A DNA stretch of 64,000 nt from Sporolactobacillus vineae DSM 21990 = SL153 (GCF_000377985.1 NZ_KB899046.1:186001-250000), one strand, 5' to 3'. Positions 37,233 to 46,416 are shown, numbered from the stretch's first letter. Notes: generated from the letters alone by a model not told the origin. Numbers and translations are program-made.

Positions 37233-38261
37233 TTATTTTGCAGCCGGTTCCGGCAGCTTCACTTCTGCTCTGCCAAGATCGCCGCCGTTAATAACGGTAT
37301 TGAAGTTGTCATAGCTTGTGGAAATCATATTCGAAACGGCTTCGTCCGTCATCGCAGCGACGTGCGGCGTAACGAGTACTTTCGGATACAGGCTCAGCAG
37401 TTCCTTGATCGATGCATCAGGGAAGGCATCCGGATTGTCGGAATAATCCTTGCCGAGGAAGCGTCCTTCTTCCGTCAGAACGTCAGCACCGAAGCCGGCG
37501 AGCTTGCCGCTCTTAATCGCTTTGACAACAGCCGCTTCGTCAACCAGTTCGCCACGAGCCGTATTGACGAGAATCGCGCCGTCTTTCATTTTGCTGATGA
37601 AGTCTTCGCCGACAAAGTTTTCATTCTTGCCAGGGAAGTAAGGAAGATGCAGGCTGACAATATCCGATTCAGCAAGCAGTTCGTCCAGTTCCTTGAATTC
37701 AACGAGTTTCTTGGCAAAGTCGCTCTGGAAAATATCATAGCCGAGCAATTTCGCACCAAGGCCCTTGTACAGCTCTGCTTCAACGCAGCCGATGTGGCCG
37801 GTGCCTACGATGCCGACGGTGCTCTTGCGGATTTCATGGCTGAACATTGTTTCAGTAACTTTGAAGTTCAGCTTTGCTGTTCTGCCGGATGAATAAACCG
37901 TCGAACGGGACAGTGAAGTGCCGAGTGAAACAGCCAGTTCGGCAATCGCATTCGGTGAATAAGCAGGAACACGAGCCACTTTCTGACCGAAGTCAGCGGC
38001 GGCCTGCAGATCGATGTGGTTGTAGCCGGCCGTCCGTGTGAAGACATACTTGATACCGAAGTCTTTGAACTTCTTCAGGTTGGCACGGTTTGCCAGGCAA
38101 TCGACAAACAACAGAACACCGTCAAAGCCTTCAGCCAGATCGCCGTTATCAGCAGTCAGCAGATCGTTAACCAGTTTGACGTCAAAGCCATACTTATTCA
38201 GTTCGCCATACAAGTGTTCTTCATAGGGCTGAACGCCGTATGCAATGATTTTGAAAGCCAT
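37233..38261 (-). CDS. ldhD: D-lactate dehydrogenase
   Basis: This 342-aa NAD-dependent D-2-hydroxyacid dehydrogenase has the NAD-binding VGIVGTGHIGCVEAELYKG, catalytic Arg in LVNTARGELVD, Glu in GADVLTEEG and His in VTPHVAAMTDEA. Residues YVFTRTAGYNHID fit D-lactate dehydrogenases of lactobacilli. It makes D-lactate from pyruvate and regenerates NAD, the main fermentation outlet expected in Sporolactobacillus. I chose the ATG at 38261 because AGGAGG lies 10 bases upstream. A single gene with a 210-nt leader and possible redox operators. Confidence 0.93.
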   Translation of the reverse strand: MAFKIIAYGVQPYEEHLYGELNKYGFDVKLVNDLLTADNGDLAEGFDGVLLFVDCLANRANLKKFKDFGIKYVFTRTAGYNHIDLQAAADFGQKVARVPAYSPNAIAELAVSLGTSLSRSTVYSSGRTAKLNFKVTETMFSHEIRKSTVGIVGTGHIGCVEAELYKGLGAKLLGYDIFQSDFAKKLVEFKELDELLAESDIVSLHLPYFPGKNENFVGEDFISKMKDGAILVNTARGELVDEAAVVKAIKSGKLAGFGADVLTEEGRFLGKDYSDNPDAFPDASIKELLSLYPKVLVTPHVAAMTDEAVSNMISTSYDNFNTVINGGDLGRAEVKLPEPAAK

Positions 38262-38347
38262 TCTTAAACATCCTCCTAAAAAAATTTTATTCTCCACCGG
38301 GCATTTCTGAATATCCGGCTGTAACCAGGTCACTTGTGAAAATTATT

Positions 38348-38367
38348 TTCGTGATGCTCTTCACAAG
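38348..38367. promoter_or_regulatory. Candidate redox operator in the ldhD leader
   Basis: On the minus strand the site reads TTGTGAAGAGCATCACGAA, an inverted repeat close to Rex (TTGTGAA/TTCACAA) or to CRP/FNR/ArcR-type TGTGA-N6-TCACA sites, with one mismatch. It lies about 100 bases downstream of the transcription start. Confidence 0.35.
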
Positions 38368-38474
38368 ACGTGGAAAGGAACAATGCTCTTTATTCTGAGC
38401 TGCGCCAATGCCCTGCTGCGCCTATTCTCCCCTGTTAAGAAGAGAAATATGATGAAATTCTTTTTTACATAAAA

Positions 38475-38503
38475 ATTATATCATTGACAGTAACCGACGG
38501 CAA
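38475..38503 (-). promoter_or_regulatory. Sigma-A promoter of ldhD
   Basis: On the minus strand TTGCCG and TATAAT are separated by 17 bases. The rest of the 426-base gap up to ugd (38504-38687) contains TGTGA-N12-TCACA near 38534-38556 and no ORF. Confidence 0.7.
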
Positions 38504-38687
38504 TCTGACAATGTGCCGAAAAAGTGTTTTTTATGTGAACATGATATTAATCACACCCCTCCTCTCCTCGCTTCGATTACGTTCTTCCGCCAAAGGCCCG
38601 TTATAAGTCGGACAACTTACTCTTCGTCCCACGCTGAATACATTGTTAACAGTCCATGAACTACGAATGCTTCGGAGGTGGCGGGTC

Positions 38688-39971
38688 ATTAAAATTCTAA
38701 TCGTCGGAACTGGGTACGTTGGTACGACTACGGCCCTTGTATTTTGTGAGAAAGGTCATCAGGTGACCGGCCTGGATCTTGATCAGGAAAAAATTGAGAA
38801 ACTTCAATCAGGTCAGCTTCATTTCTTTGAGCCCGGGTTACCGGATTTACTCAAAGAACATCTTCAGGCAGGGAACCTCTCTTTTACAACAAACAGTTCT
38901 GCAGCCATTAAGCAAAACGACATCATTTTTATTTGCGTCGGTACTCCGCAAGGAAAGGATGGTAATGCTGATCTAAGATACGTCAAAAATGTTGCTGAAG
39001 AGATTGGAAAGAATCTGAACGCCTATAAAGTCATCGTTGATAAGAGTACTGTTCCTGTCGGGACGGCTGGCAAAGTCCGTGACTGGATCCAGCAGAATAA
39101 GAAAAAAGGAGTTCCATTCGATGTTGTTTCAAATCCCGAGTTTCTGCGTGAGGGTTCCGCATTGAGGGATGCGTTACACCCCGACAGGATCGTCATCGGC
39201 TATTCCGGTGCAAAATCCCGTGAAATGATGCGTGAACTCTATAAAGATTTCCGGTGCCCGGTTGTCGAGACAACACCTAAAACAGCCGAGATGATTAAAT
39301 ATGCTGCCAATTCATTTCTGGCTCTTAAAATTTCCTTTATTAATGAACTCGCACGATTGTGCGACCGGTTGGAACTGGAAATCGATGACATATCCAGAGG
39401 GATCGGACTTGACCGGCGGATCGGCGAAGCGTTTCTGAAAGCCGGCATCGGCTATGGAGGATCCTGCTTTCCTAAAGATGTCAATGCGCTGCTCAAAACA
39501 GCGGAATCGCATCATCAGTCACTTTCAATAATGGAGGCAGCTGTTACTGTCAACAAAACACAGCCCGAGTATTTTATCAGGGAACTTGAGACTGCGCTTG
39601 GCGGTCTGCAGGACAAAACCGTCGCTGTACTCGGATTGGCGTTTAAACCGGATACTGACGATATACGTGAGTCCCCGGGTTTAAATGTGATTCATCAGCT
39701 GATCAAGGCAGGAGCTAAAGTAAAAGCACATGATCCGGCTGTAAAATCAGGATCAGATGCCATCTTTGAGCAGCTTGCCACTGTTGCGCAATGTGTCACT
39801 GATTCAGACGCTGTCATTTTGTGTACCGGCTGGCAACAGTACGAAGCAATTGACTGGAAAGAAGTCAGAAAACGGGTACGCAGTCCTTTTATCTTTGACG
39901 GCAAAAATGTATTAAATCCGGATCAAATCAGGCAGGCCGGTTTCAATTATTACGCGATCGGCAAAAGATGA
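38688..39971 (+). CDS. ugd: UDP-glucose 6-dehydrogenase
   Basis: This 427-aa enzyme oxidises UDP-glucose to UDP-glucuronate with 2 NAD. It begins IKILIVGTGYVGTTTALVF (NAD site); catalytic Cys is in GYGGSCFPKDV and the conserved Lys in KYAANSFLALKISFINE. I place the start at the ATT at 38688 because GGAGGTGG lies 9 bases upstream and the protein then begins at the conserved MKI-type N-terminus. An in-frame ATG at 38667 is possible, but the ribosome binding site would be inside the gene. It supplies UDP-glucuronate to the decarboxylase at 47495-48445. Confidence 0.9.
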   Translation: MKILIVGTGYVGTTTALVFCEKGHQVTGLDLDQEKIEKLQSGQLHFFEPGLPDLLKEHLQAGNLSFTTNSSAAIKQNDIIFICVGTPQGKDGNADLRYVKNVAEEIGKNLNAYKVIVDKSTVPVGTAGKVRDWIQQNKKKGVPFDVVSNPEFLREGSALRDALHPDRIVIGYSGAKSREMMRELYKDFRCPVVETTPKTAEMIKYAANSFLALKISFINELARLCDRLELEIDDISRGIGLDRRIGEAFLKAGIGYGGSCFPKDVNALLKTAESHHQSLSIMEAAVTVNKTQPEYFIRELETALGGLQDKTVAVLGLAFKPDTDDIRESPGLNVIHQLIKAGAKVKAHDPAVKSGSDAIFEQLATVAQCVTDSDAVILCTGWQQYEAIDWKEVRKRVRSPFIFDGKNVLNPDQIRQAGFNYYAIGKR

Positions 39972-40046
39972 TCTTCATAAGATCAGGTCGTTACGGCAGT
40001 GACTGATTTCTTAGATTAATCATATCTTTAAGGACGGTGAAGACCT

Positions 40047-41027
40047 ATTATTCTTGTAACCGGCGGGGCCGGCTATATCGGAAGTCACGTCACAAGAGAA
40101 TTAATCAACCAGGGCTATAAAGTTGTTGTGCTGGATAATCTGACAACAGGACACCGGGCTGCTGTAGACAAGAGGGCGGTTTTTATATCAGGTGATATTA
40201 GTAACCGTCAATTACTGAACGATTTATTCGATCAGTACGACATCACGGCCGTGATGCATTTCGCCGCCAGTTGTCTGGTCGGCGAATCGGTGCGCCATCC
40301 GCTGAAATATTATGAAAATAATGTAGGTGCAACAACGCAGCTGCTTCATGCGATGATCGATCACGGTGTCCACCGGTTCATCTTCTCTTCAAGCTGTGCT
40401 ATCTATGGGATTCCCGGGCAGGAGATAATCACTGAAGAACTTCCGAAGAATCCAATCAACCCGTATGGAAAATCTAAACTTATGATCGAAACGATACTGC
40501 ATGATGCCGCCGAAAGCAACGGGCTAAGCTATATTGCTCTGAGGTATTTTAATGCAGCGGGAGATCATTTATCCGCCGAAATCGGAGAGGATCATGATCC
40601 GGAGACACATTTGATTCCAAAGATCTTGAAACACTTACAAGGCGCTTCCGATGCAATCGATGTACTGGGCAACGATTATCCTACTCCCGATGGTACCTGT
40701 ATCCGCGATTATATCCATGTTCTTGATCTGACAAATGCCCATGTACTTGCATTGAAGTATCTTTTATCAAATCCTGTAACCAGGATGCAGTATAATCTCG
40801 GAAATGGAAAAGGATACTCTGTTAAAGAAGTAATCACGGAATGTGAACGGATTACGAATGTAAAAGCAAATGTTCATTATGCGCCCAGAAGACCGGGTGA
40901 CCCTCCTTTTTTAATTGCCTCATCTTCAAGAATCAAGCAAGATTTAGGCTGGAACCCTATTTATTCGCTGGAAGACATAATCCGGTCAGCATGGCAATGG
41001 CACAGCAAACATCCTCATGGTTACTGA
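40047..41027 (+). CDS. galE: UDP-glucose 4-epimerase
   Basis: This 326-aa SDR epimerase has ILVTGGAGYIGSH (NAD site), the catalytic Ser region FSSSCAIYG and YGKSKLMIE with Tyr and Lys, and LRYFNAAG. It interconverts UDP-glucose and UDP-galactose. A TGA at 40038-40040 lies in frame two codons upstream of ATT ATT CTT GTA, and no ATG, GTG or TTG occurs until codon 28, so the first ATT (40047) must be the start unless the sequence has an error. GGTGA and AAGGA precede it. It overlaps the next gene by 11 bases. Confidence 0.9.
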   Translation: MILVTGGAGYIGSHVTRELINQGYKVVVLDNLTTGHRAAVDKRAVFISGDISNRQLLNDLFDQYDITAVMHFAASCLVGESVRHPLKYYENNVGATTQLLHAMIDHGVHRFIFSSSCAIYGIPGQEIITEELPKNPINPYGKSKLMIETILHDAAESNGLSYIALRYFNAAGDHLSAEIGEDHDPETHLIPKILKHLQGASDAIDVLGNDYPTPDGTCIRDYIHVLDLTNAHVLALKYLLSNPVTRMQYNLGNGKGYSVKEVITECERITNVKANVHYAPRRPGDPPFLIASSSRIKQDLGWNPIYSLEDIIRSAWQWHSKHPHGY

Positions 41028-41820
41028 CAGAGTGTCCGGTATAGCACTCAAAAAGGAAGCCCTTTTTTCTAAGATTGCTAGTAGACGTAAAGGTGATGAG
41101 GCAAAACCTGAGCTTATAATACCAAGAATTAATATCAACATCCCTGTCAAGAATGATATGATCATTTGCACCAGTGCAACCGGAAAGATGCATCAAGCAG
41201 AATTAAAAATCATGAAAACTACCGTTGAAGCTTATGCAAAAAAGTATCGTATGGATACTGCCTTCTTTACGGAAAGATTCGGAGCGGACAGACCTGCATC
41301 ATGGGACAAAATTATCATCTTATATAACTTATTAAAGAAATACAATCTGGTTATGTGGATGGATTCAGATGCTATATTTCTGGATACACGTTCAGATATA
41401 AGAAACGAATTAGACAGCCGCCATGTCATGTATATGGTCACGCATTACGGAAGAACACCGATCTGGCCGAACGGTGGTCTGATTATTGCGAAACAGGATC
41501 CGAAAACATTTGATTTACTCACCAGGATATGGAATCAGACAGATGCAATACATCATCCATGGTGGGAGCAACAGGCTATCTTTAACGTTCTGGGCTATAA
41601 AAATGAGTATCACAACATTATCGGCTATCATCCAAATCAGTACAGCAATCTGATTGGTTCATTAGATCTTAAATGGAATTCCCGGCCGATCGACGGTGAT
41701 ATCAGCAAGGATCCGGTGATCATGCATTATGGCGGACTTCCTCATCGAACCAGGATCAAAGGAATGATATCTTGTTTCCGGATTTTTAAGATCAGAACAA
41801 GACGGGACCATTATCGATAA
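41017..41820 (+). CDS. GMA12/MNN10-like glycosyltransferase
   Basis: This protein of up to 267 aa has a GT-A core with DxD motif LVMWMDSDAIFLD, NGGLIIAKQDP and HHPWWEQQAIFNVLGY, as in galactosyltransferase GMA12/MNN10-type (GT34-like) proteins. The family usually begins near IICTSATGKM, so the first 47 residues are an extension or the real start is the ATG at 41158. Neither has a convincing ribosome binding site. The ATG at 41017 overlaps the galE stop, suggesting coupling. It probably adds a hexose to the cluster's polysaccharide. Confidence 0.75.
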   Translation: MVTDRVSGIALKKEALFSKIASRRKGDEAKPELIIPRININIPVKNDMIICTSATGKMHQAELKIMKTTVEAYAKKYRMDTAFFTERFGADRPASWDKIIILYNLLKKYNLVMWMDSDAIFLDTRSDIRNELDSRHVMYMVTHYGRTPIWPNGGLIIAKQDPKTFDLLTRIWNQTDAIHHPWWEQQAIFNVLGYKNEYHNIIGYHPNQYSNLIGSLDLKWNSRPIDGDISKDPVIMHYGGLPHRTRIKGMISCFRIFKIRTRRDHYR

Positions 41821-42182
41821 GCAAATCATTATATACACAGATCGTGCACTGCTGAAACAGGTTCACCAGCTTCCGGAGCAACCGGAAGCTCTTTTAATAC
41901 CTTCAGAAAATTAAATTTCAGGCCGTAATCATATTCCTGCTGTTCCGATCGCTACAAAGAAGCTTCGGCGCCCTGAGGACCTGCCTACGAAAAGCTGCTT
42001 ATCAGCTCATTTTAAATTAATGTATACTGCGGAGACACTGCCTTCAAAGCATAAATCTGAAATAGCCACATATATTGCAACTGTTAACTGTAACCCGTTC
42101 AGAGCGGCGGTCTACATATTTTTATACATCAGGAAGAGGAAGATCCTGATTTCCATCAAGGCATAAAAAGGGGTGGATTACA
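41821..42182 (+). other. 362-base gap between glycosyltransferase genes
   Basis: It contains a terminator (41868-41902) and, before the next gene, AAAAGGGGTGG at 42166-42176. A sigma-K-like CATATTTTTA near 42114 has no well-placed -35. No ORF or RNA was recognised in the remainder. Confidence 0.4.
41868..41902 (+). terminator. Terminator of the ugd-galE-GT unit
   Basis: AGCTTCCGG/CCGGAAGCT with a 5-nt loop is followed by CTTTTAAT. Confidence 0.7.
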
Positions 42183-43409
42183 ATAAAAATTCTGTATCTG
42201 ATCCATCAATTCTTTCCGGAGACGTATACGGGTACTGAGAATTTCTTATTGAATCTTTCCAGTCAAATAAAGACCAATGGTCATGAAGTAAAAGTGATCA
42301 CCCACAGTTTTCGGCCTGACTCCTATTTTGATCAAACTTATGGGCACATTATGTACAGAGAGTTTCACTATAAAGATATCCCGATTATTGCCTATAAACA
42401 TATGAATAATCCTGGTCCTCAGGTTCTCTATCAATCATTGGAAGATACCGGACTAACCGGTTTTGCAGATATGATCCTTCAAAAAGAGCAACCGGATCTT
42501 GTTCATGTAGCCCATCCGATCCGGATGAGCGAATTTATTCATGTCTCTATAAAACGGAATATTCCTTATATAATCACACTCACAGACTACTTCCTGATCT
42601 GTCCGAAGGGGATCCTGATGACAAGTGCAGGAGTTCCCTGTTTCGGCGCTGAACAAGGAGAGGCGTGCAAAACATCCTGCCCGGAACTTAACACTGATTT
42701 TGTTAAATACAGGTATAATCAATCGAAAAATATTCTTTTGTCCGCCAAAAAGCTCATCGCCCCGTCCTTTTATCTGGCGAGCATCTTTAAGAAGGAGTAT
42801 CCCGAAATAAGCATTGAAGTGATCCCATACGGAGTTGATCAGGAGAATTTTATACAAAATAAAACCGTTTACAGGAAGCACCAGCACCTGACTTTTTGTT
42901 ATGCCGGAAGCCACTATACGCATAAAGGTCTTCATGTTTTAACCGAAGCATTCCTGAGTTCCAAAATAAATAAATCCAAGCTGAAGATCTATGGATCCGG
43001 GAAAGATTCATTTTATAACGATCAGCTTCGAAAATCCGCTTCGAAAAATAAAAACATCGAATTTTGCGGTGTTTATAGTGAGACAGATATCGGGCATATT
43101 TTCAGCAGTGTCGATGTCCTGATCGTCCCATCAATCTGGCATGAGAATTGCCCCTTTGTCATTTACGAAGCTTTAGCCTGTGGATTGCCTGTTATCGCTT
43201 CGGATGTCGGAGGGATTACCGAGATCATTGATCATGGGCGAAATGGATTTATCTTTCCGAGAGGCAATTCGGAGAAACTAACGAAACTCATAAAAAAGTT
43301 AAATCATCACCCGATGATTTTAAATAAAATCAAGAAAAAAATAAGTGAAGAAAAAGTCCGGACAATCGAGGAAGAAGCCCATCAGTATCTGGCACTCTAT
43401 CGTTCATAA
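42183..43409 (+). CDS. GT4 family glycosyltransferase
   Basis: This 408-aa GT-B retaining transferase begins IKILYLIHQFFPETYTGTE (donor-side glycine loop) and ends with the GT4 signature VPSIWHENCPFVIYEALA followed by GLPVIASDVGGITEII. Three Cys in CFGAEQGEACKTSC form a small insert. A TGA at 42147-42149 is followed by no ATG, GTG or TTG until 42249, which would cut off the N-terminal strand, so I place the start at the ATA at 42183, 6 bases after GGGGTGG. It is the third gene in this cluster with a non-standard start. Confidence 0.85.
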   Translation: MKILYLIHQFFPETYTGTENFLLNLSSQIKTNGHEVKVITHSFRPDSYFDQTYGHIMYREFHYKDIPIIAYKHMNNPGPQVLYQSLEDTGLTGFADMILQKEQPDLVHVAHPIRMSEFIHVSIKRNIPYIITLTDYFLICPKGILMTSAGVPCFGAEQGEACKTSCPELNTDFVKYRYNQSKNILLSAKKLIAPSFYLASIFKKEYPEISIEVIPYGVDQENFIQNKTVYRKHQHLTFCYAGSHYTHKGLHVLTEAFLSSKINKSKLKIYGSGKDSFYNDQLRKSASKNKNIEFCGVYSETDIGHIFSSVDVLIVPSIWHENCPFVIYEALACGLPVIASDVGGITEIIDHGRNGFIFPRGNSEKLTKLIKKLNHHPMILNKIKKKISEEKVRTIEEEAHQYLALYRS

Positions 43410-43451
43410 CTCTTGAGCTCATTTATAGCGCGCAAGGGCCGCCGGATTCTC

Positions 43452-44516
43452 TTACAAATGCATTCTCTTAAGGCAGGACATAAACCTGGGTATGTTCAGG
43501 ACAATATCTTCAGCCCCCGGCCACCCCTTTGACAATCGTGAACTTTTTTCACCGATATAGTAATAATAGTCTAAGTCACCCATAGAACTGATCCCATAAA
43601 AATGGGCAATAATATAATTTGGAGCGAATATTTCCAACACTTTGGTTCCCGGACGGCAAAATGTCAGATTGGTTAAAGCCGCACCATGTACGCCGATGAT
43701 TGCCTCTGCAGATGAAAAGAGATGCACCTGTTCTTCAACGGAAAGAGATTCTAACTCCACTTTTTCAAAGCCATATTTATAAATAATTTCCATAAGCAGA
43801 TCCTCGTTGGTGATTTTTCGCGACCATTTTCTGCTTATATAGATCCTTTTACGACCGATGCTATTAGAATCTTTCAGAAAGGAGTCTCGCAAAAAGTCAT
43901 ATCCCCATTTTGTTGGAAAGGCGGGCTGCGCAGGGACAATTAAATGTTCCGCCTGAACATGAAAGCCTTTGTATGTTCTTAATAATTTCTCCTGATTCAA
44001 TCCCAACCGGTGAAGGGTTTCCGACTGGTATGGTTGCTCCGATTCTGTATTCACGATAAACCGGTCAACCGTTTGACCGCTCTGATGAATCAAATGAATC
44101 CGCGGTATCACCTCATACATCCAGTGATAATAATTTCCGCTAAAAACATGGGTCAGATCCGCGGCATCACGAATATATAAGGGTTCCGTCAGTGACTGTT
44201 CCCTAAAAATAGAGTGGTTTTCCTGTGACACATCAACACCTTCAAAGGAGGCCTCCCAGATAAGCCGGTTATCCGGAGAAATAATCGCCCCGTTCACACC
44301 CCAGACACGTCCGTCCGGAATCACCGCCACATATCCGCTTTGGGACTTTAATGGGTTCGGAAACCAGGAAGACGGCCAGGGAGGGCGACGCTTTGTTTTA
44401 CCCGGAATAGAAGTTTGCGGGTAGATTTCTTTAATCCTCACATTTTGTAATTTGTCCTCCGAAGCCCACTCTTTCATTGAATTAATAATACCGACAGGCG
44501 GCGTTAAATCAGTCAA
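43452..44516 (-). CDS. GT61 family glycosyltransferase (DUF563)
   Basis: This 354-aa protein has the family core: GNYYHWMYEVIPRI, RKRIYISRKWSRKITNE, VELESLSVEEQVHLFSSAE and IIGVHGAALTNLTFCRPGT. GT61 includes xylosyl- and N-acetylglucosaminyl-transferases, and UDP-xylose should be available from the neighbouring decarboxylase. The TTG start has only a weak AAAAGAGA upstream. It is the third gene of a minus-strand unit after the GT2-like and GT8 genes. Confidence 0.82.
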   Translation of the reverse strand: MTDLTPPVGIINSMKEWASEDKLQNVRIKEIYPQTSIPGKTKRRPPWPSSWFPNPLKSQSGYVAVIPDGRVWGVNGAIISPDNRLIWEASFEGVDVSQENHSIFREQSLTEPLYIRDAADLTHVFSGNYYHWMYEVIPRIHLIHQSGQTVDRFIVNTESEQPYQSETLHRLGLNQEKLLRTYKGFHVQAEHLIVPAQPAFPTKWGYDFLRDSFLKDSNSIGRKRIYISRKWSRKITNEDLLMEIIYKYGFEKVELESLSVEEQVHLFSSAEAIIGVHGAALTNLTFCRPGTKVLEIFAPNYIIAHFYGISSMGDLDYYYYIGEKSSRLSKGWPGAEDIVLNIPRFMSCLKRMHL

Positions 44517-44596
44517 AAGACAACATCTCTTTTCGTTCCCCGGATTACTCAGGCTTTGTGAGAATCAGCTTGAGCGTTTCGGGACTTGTGTTCCTA

Positions 44597-45364
44597 TTAC
44601 CAGTTCAGCCGTGCGCTCAGCAGCTGTCTATAGTGGTCATACTCCTCTTTAAGATAAGTCTCTCCGTTCCATGGTTTAACCTCTGTATTGAAATGTATAA
44701 TCTTTGGCTGAATTTTGATGTGTTTCATCCGGTAGACCTGAAAGTTCCACGTGTAACCAAGTTCAAACCATTTATTATACAAGATAGCATTCAATGCATC
44801 CTGATCCCACCACATAATTTTCGAGGAGTGCCTCCTGATAAATTGCAAAATCCGTTGCGATGTTTTGTTTTTTCGCCACTTCTCCAGATTCATCAGCATC
44901 ACGCCAGAATTAAAATATTTATATTTCTTTGGTAATCTTATCCCTGTGACATCCACCGGATCCTCCACAGCACCTATAAAATAGTGTCTCAGTTGCTCAT
45001 TGTTCCATAGATTCAGGAGATCATCTTTAATGATCAGATCGCTGTCGAGATACACAGCTTTTTTAATTTTCTTATCCAAAAGATCAGGTATGACAATCCT
45101 GTAGAAAGCTTCCCGACTTACATGTCCCCAGCCTTTACAGTATTTAAACAGTTTTTGATCAACATGAAGAAAAACCGGTGCGGTGTTGAAATCCTGCAGG
45201 AGGCGGCAAAACCTGGATTTATTCTCACTTGATAAATTCCCGTCGATAATATAGATCCGATAGGGCGTCGTCGGTGCCTTGTTCTCGAATAAGGAAAGGA
45301 GCATTGTCGCCAAATGGACAGCATAATGATCGTTACAAATAGTAACTATAGAAATATCTTTCAT
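44597..45364 (-). CDS. GT8 family glycosyltransferase
   Basis: This 255-aa GT-A transferase has the DxD motif KKAVYLDSDLIIKDD, YFNSGVMLMNLEKWR and WWDQDALNAILYNKW, all typical of GT8 (LgtC/RfaJ-like, general stress protein A). It probably transfers a hexose from UDP-sugar to the growing glycan. The ATG directly follows the TAA of the upstream gene, so translation is coupled. Confidence 0.88.
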   Translation of the reverse strand: MKDISIVTICNDHYAVHLATMLLSLFENKAPTTPYRIYIIDGNLSSENKSRFCRLLQDFNTAPVFLHVDQKLFKYCKGWGHVSREAFYRIVIPDLLDKKIKKAVYLDSDLIIKDDLLNLWNNEQLRHYFIGAVEDPVDVTGIRLPKKYKYFNSGVMLMNLEKWRKNKTSQRILQFIRRHSSKIMWWDQDALNAILYNKWFELGYTWNFQVYRMKHIKIQPKIIHFNTEVKPWNGETYLKEEYDHYRQLLSARLNW

Positions 45365-46282
45365 TTATGATCCCTCACGTTGCTGTCTGACCAATTTACT
45401 GTAATCTGCGGCCAATGATTCACAATAGTTCAACAGGTTGACAATAGCATTGACTTCATGTTCTGTAGTGTACTTTAAATCCAATGAGCGGCAGAAGGAA
45501 AGATTCATGGGAACATACTTTTCCTGATGATCGGAAATTGCGTCCACGGCGATTGTAAAGTTATTTTTTTTCAGTTCATCGAACAGCGCATGCCAGTGAT
45601 AATTAAATCCCTCGCTATAGTTATAAGAAGCGAGTGTGTTCATCCATCCTACAGTTATCTTTGATTTGAGCTGCTCAAGCGAACGGTATGGAAAATGCCT
45701 TAACTTAAGTGACTGTAATTTCTGCGTCCGTATATTCCTTTTATCAAAGATCAAGTCATGGTTGCCCCCCGTTATAGAAGGGGAGTATGCATCCATGATT
45801 TTTTTCGATACGACGACCTTCGGCCAATAATCTTTGATGGGACTGGCAAAGGTCAGTCTTTGGGGAATGAACAACTCATTTTCATTTAGATTAACCGGTG
45901 CGTACGTATATTCCCTTTCAAGGTAATAAACTTTAGCGGTTGATAAGTTGTTTATTAATTTTCGAGGATTCCCGGAATATTCCGGGGCAATTAAAAACTC
46001 GTCAACATCAAGCGGAAAAATAAAATCCGGTCCAAATTGATCAAAGGTACGCTTAATCAACTCTGTAGTCTTATCCCCCTGGACATATTCGAGGCTCGCG
46101 TCCTGATCAAGATAAACCGGAAGCCCTTCCGACTGCAAACTGCGAATAATATCAAGAGACCGATCCGTGCTCCCGTTATCCAGGATGACCAGACCGTCAA
46201 AAATATTCAAATGATATCTGATATACGACTCAACGATATCTGCCTCATTCTTAATCATCCCGACACAAAATGCCTTTTTCAT
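45365..46282 (-). CDS. GT2-like (PF13704 type) glycosyltransferase
   Basis: This protein of about 305 aa begins MKKAFCVGMIKNEADIVESY and has ILDNGSTDRSLDIIRSL and the DxD-like FPLDVDEFLIAP, as in GT2_4 (DUF23/GT92-like) proteins. GGGGG lies 6 bases before the ATG at 46282. It heads the unit with the GT8 and GT61 genes and has a sigma-K-like promoter upstream. Confidence 0.85.
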   Translation of the reverse strand: MKKAFCVGMIKNEADIVESYIRYHLNIFDGLVILDNGSTDRSLDIIRSLQSEGLPVYLDQDASLEYVQGDKTTELIKRTFDQFGPDFIFPLDVDEFLIAPEYSGNPRKLINNLSTAKVYYLEREYTYAPVNLNENELFIPQRLTFASPIKDYWPKVVVSKKIMDAYSPSITGGNHDLIFDKRNIRTQKLQSLKLRHFPYRSLEQLKSKITVGWMNTLASYNYSEGFNYHWHALFDELKKNNFTIAVDAISDHQEKYVPMNLSFCRSLDLKYTTEHEVNAIVNLLNYCESLAADYSKLVRQQREGS

Positions 46283-46324
46283 TGCCATCCCCCTTATTTC
46301 TTATCATGATCAGGCAGGCTCTTA

Positions 46325-46353
46325 TAGTTTATTCAACTGGGTTTCTTTGTGTC
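46325..46353 (-). promoter_or_regulatory. Sigma-K-like promoter of the GT2-GT8-GT61 unit
   Basis: On the minus strand GACA, 16 bases, AATAAACTA. The sigma-K consensus is mACm-N16/17-CATAnnnTA, so one base of the -10 differs. Confidence 0.4.
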
Positions 46354-46379
46354 AGGATGATTCCATAAATTCTAATGCT

Positions 46380-46389
46380 GCATAAAATA
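46380..46389 (+). promoter_or_regulatory. Sigma-K-like -10 element of the GT2 gene
   Basis: GCATAAAATA matches the sigma-K -10 (GCATAnnnTA) exactly, 28 bases before the start codon. The -35 AC element is not well placed. Confidence 0.35.
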
Positions 46390-46416
46390 CAGAAAACACC
46401 TGAGGAGAGTTCATTT

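Noticed and set aside
42105-42125. Sigma-K promoter before the GT4 gene (CATATTTTTA)
   Set aside because: The -10 spacing is one base off and no AC element lies 16-17 bases upstream.
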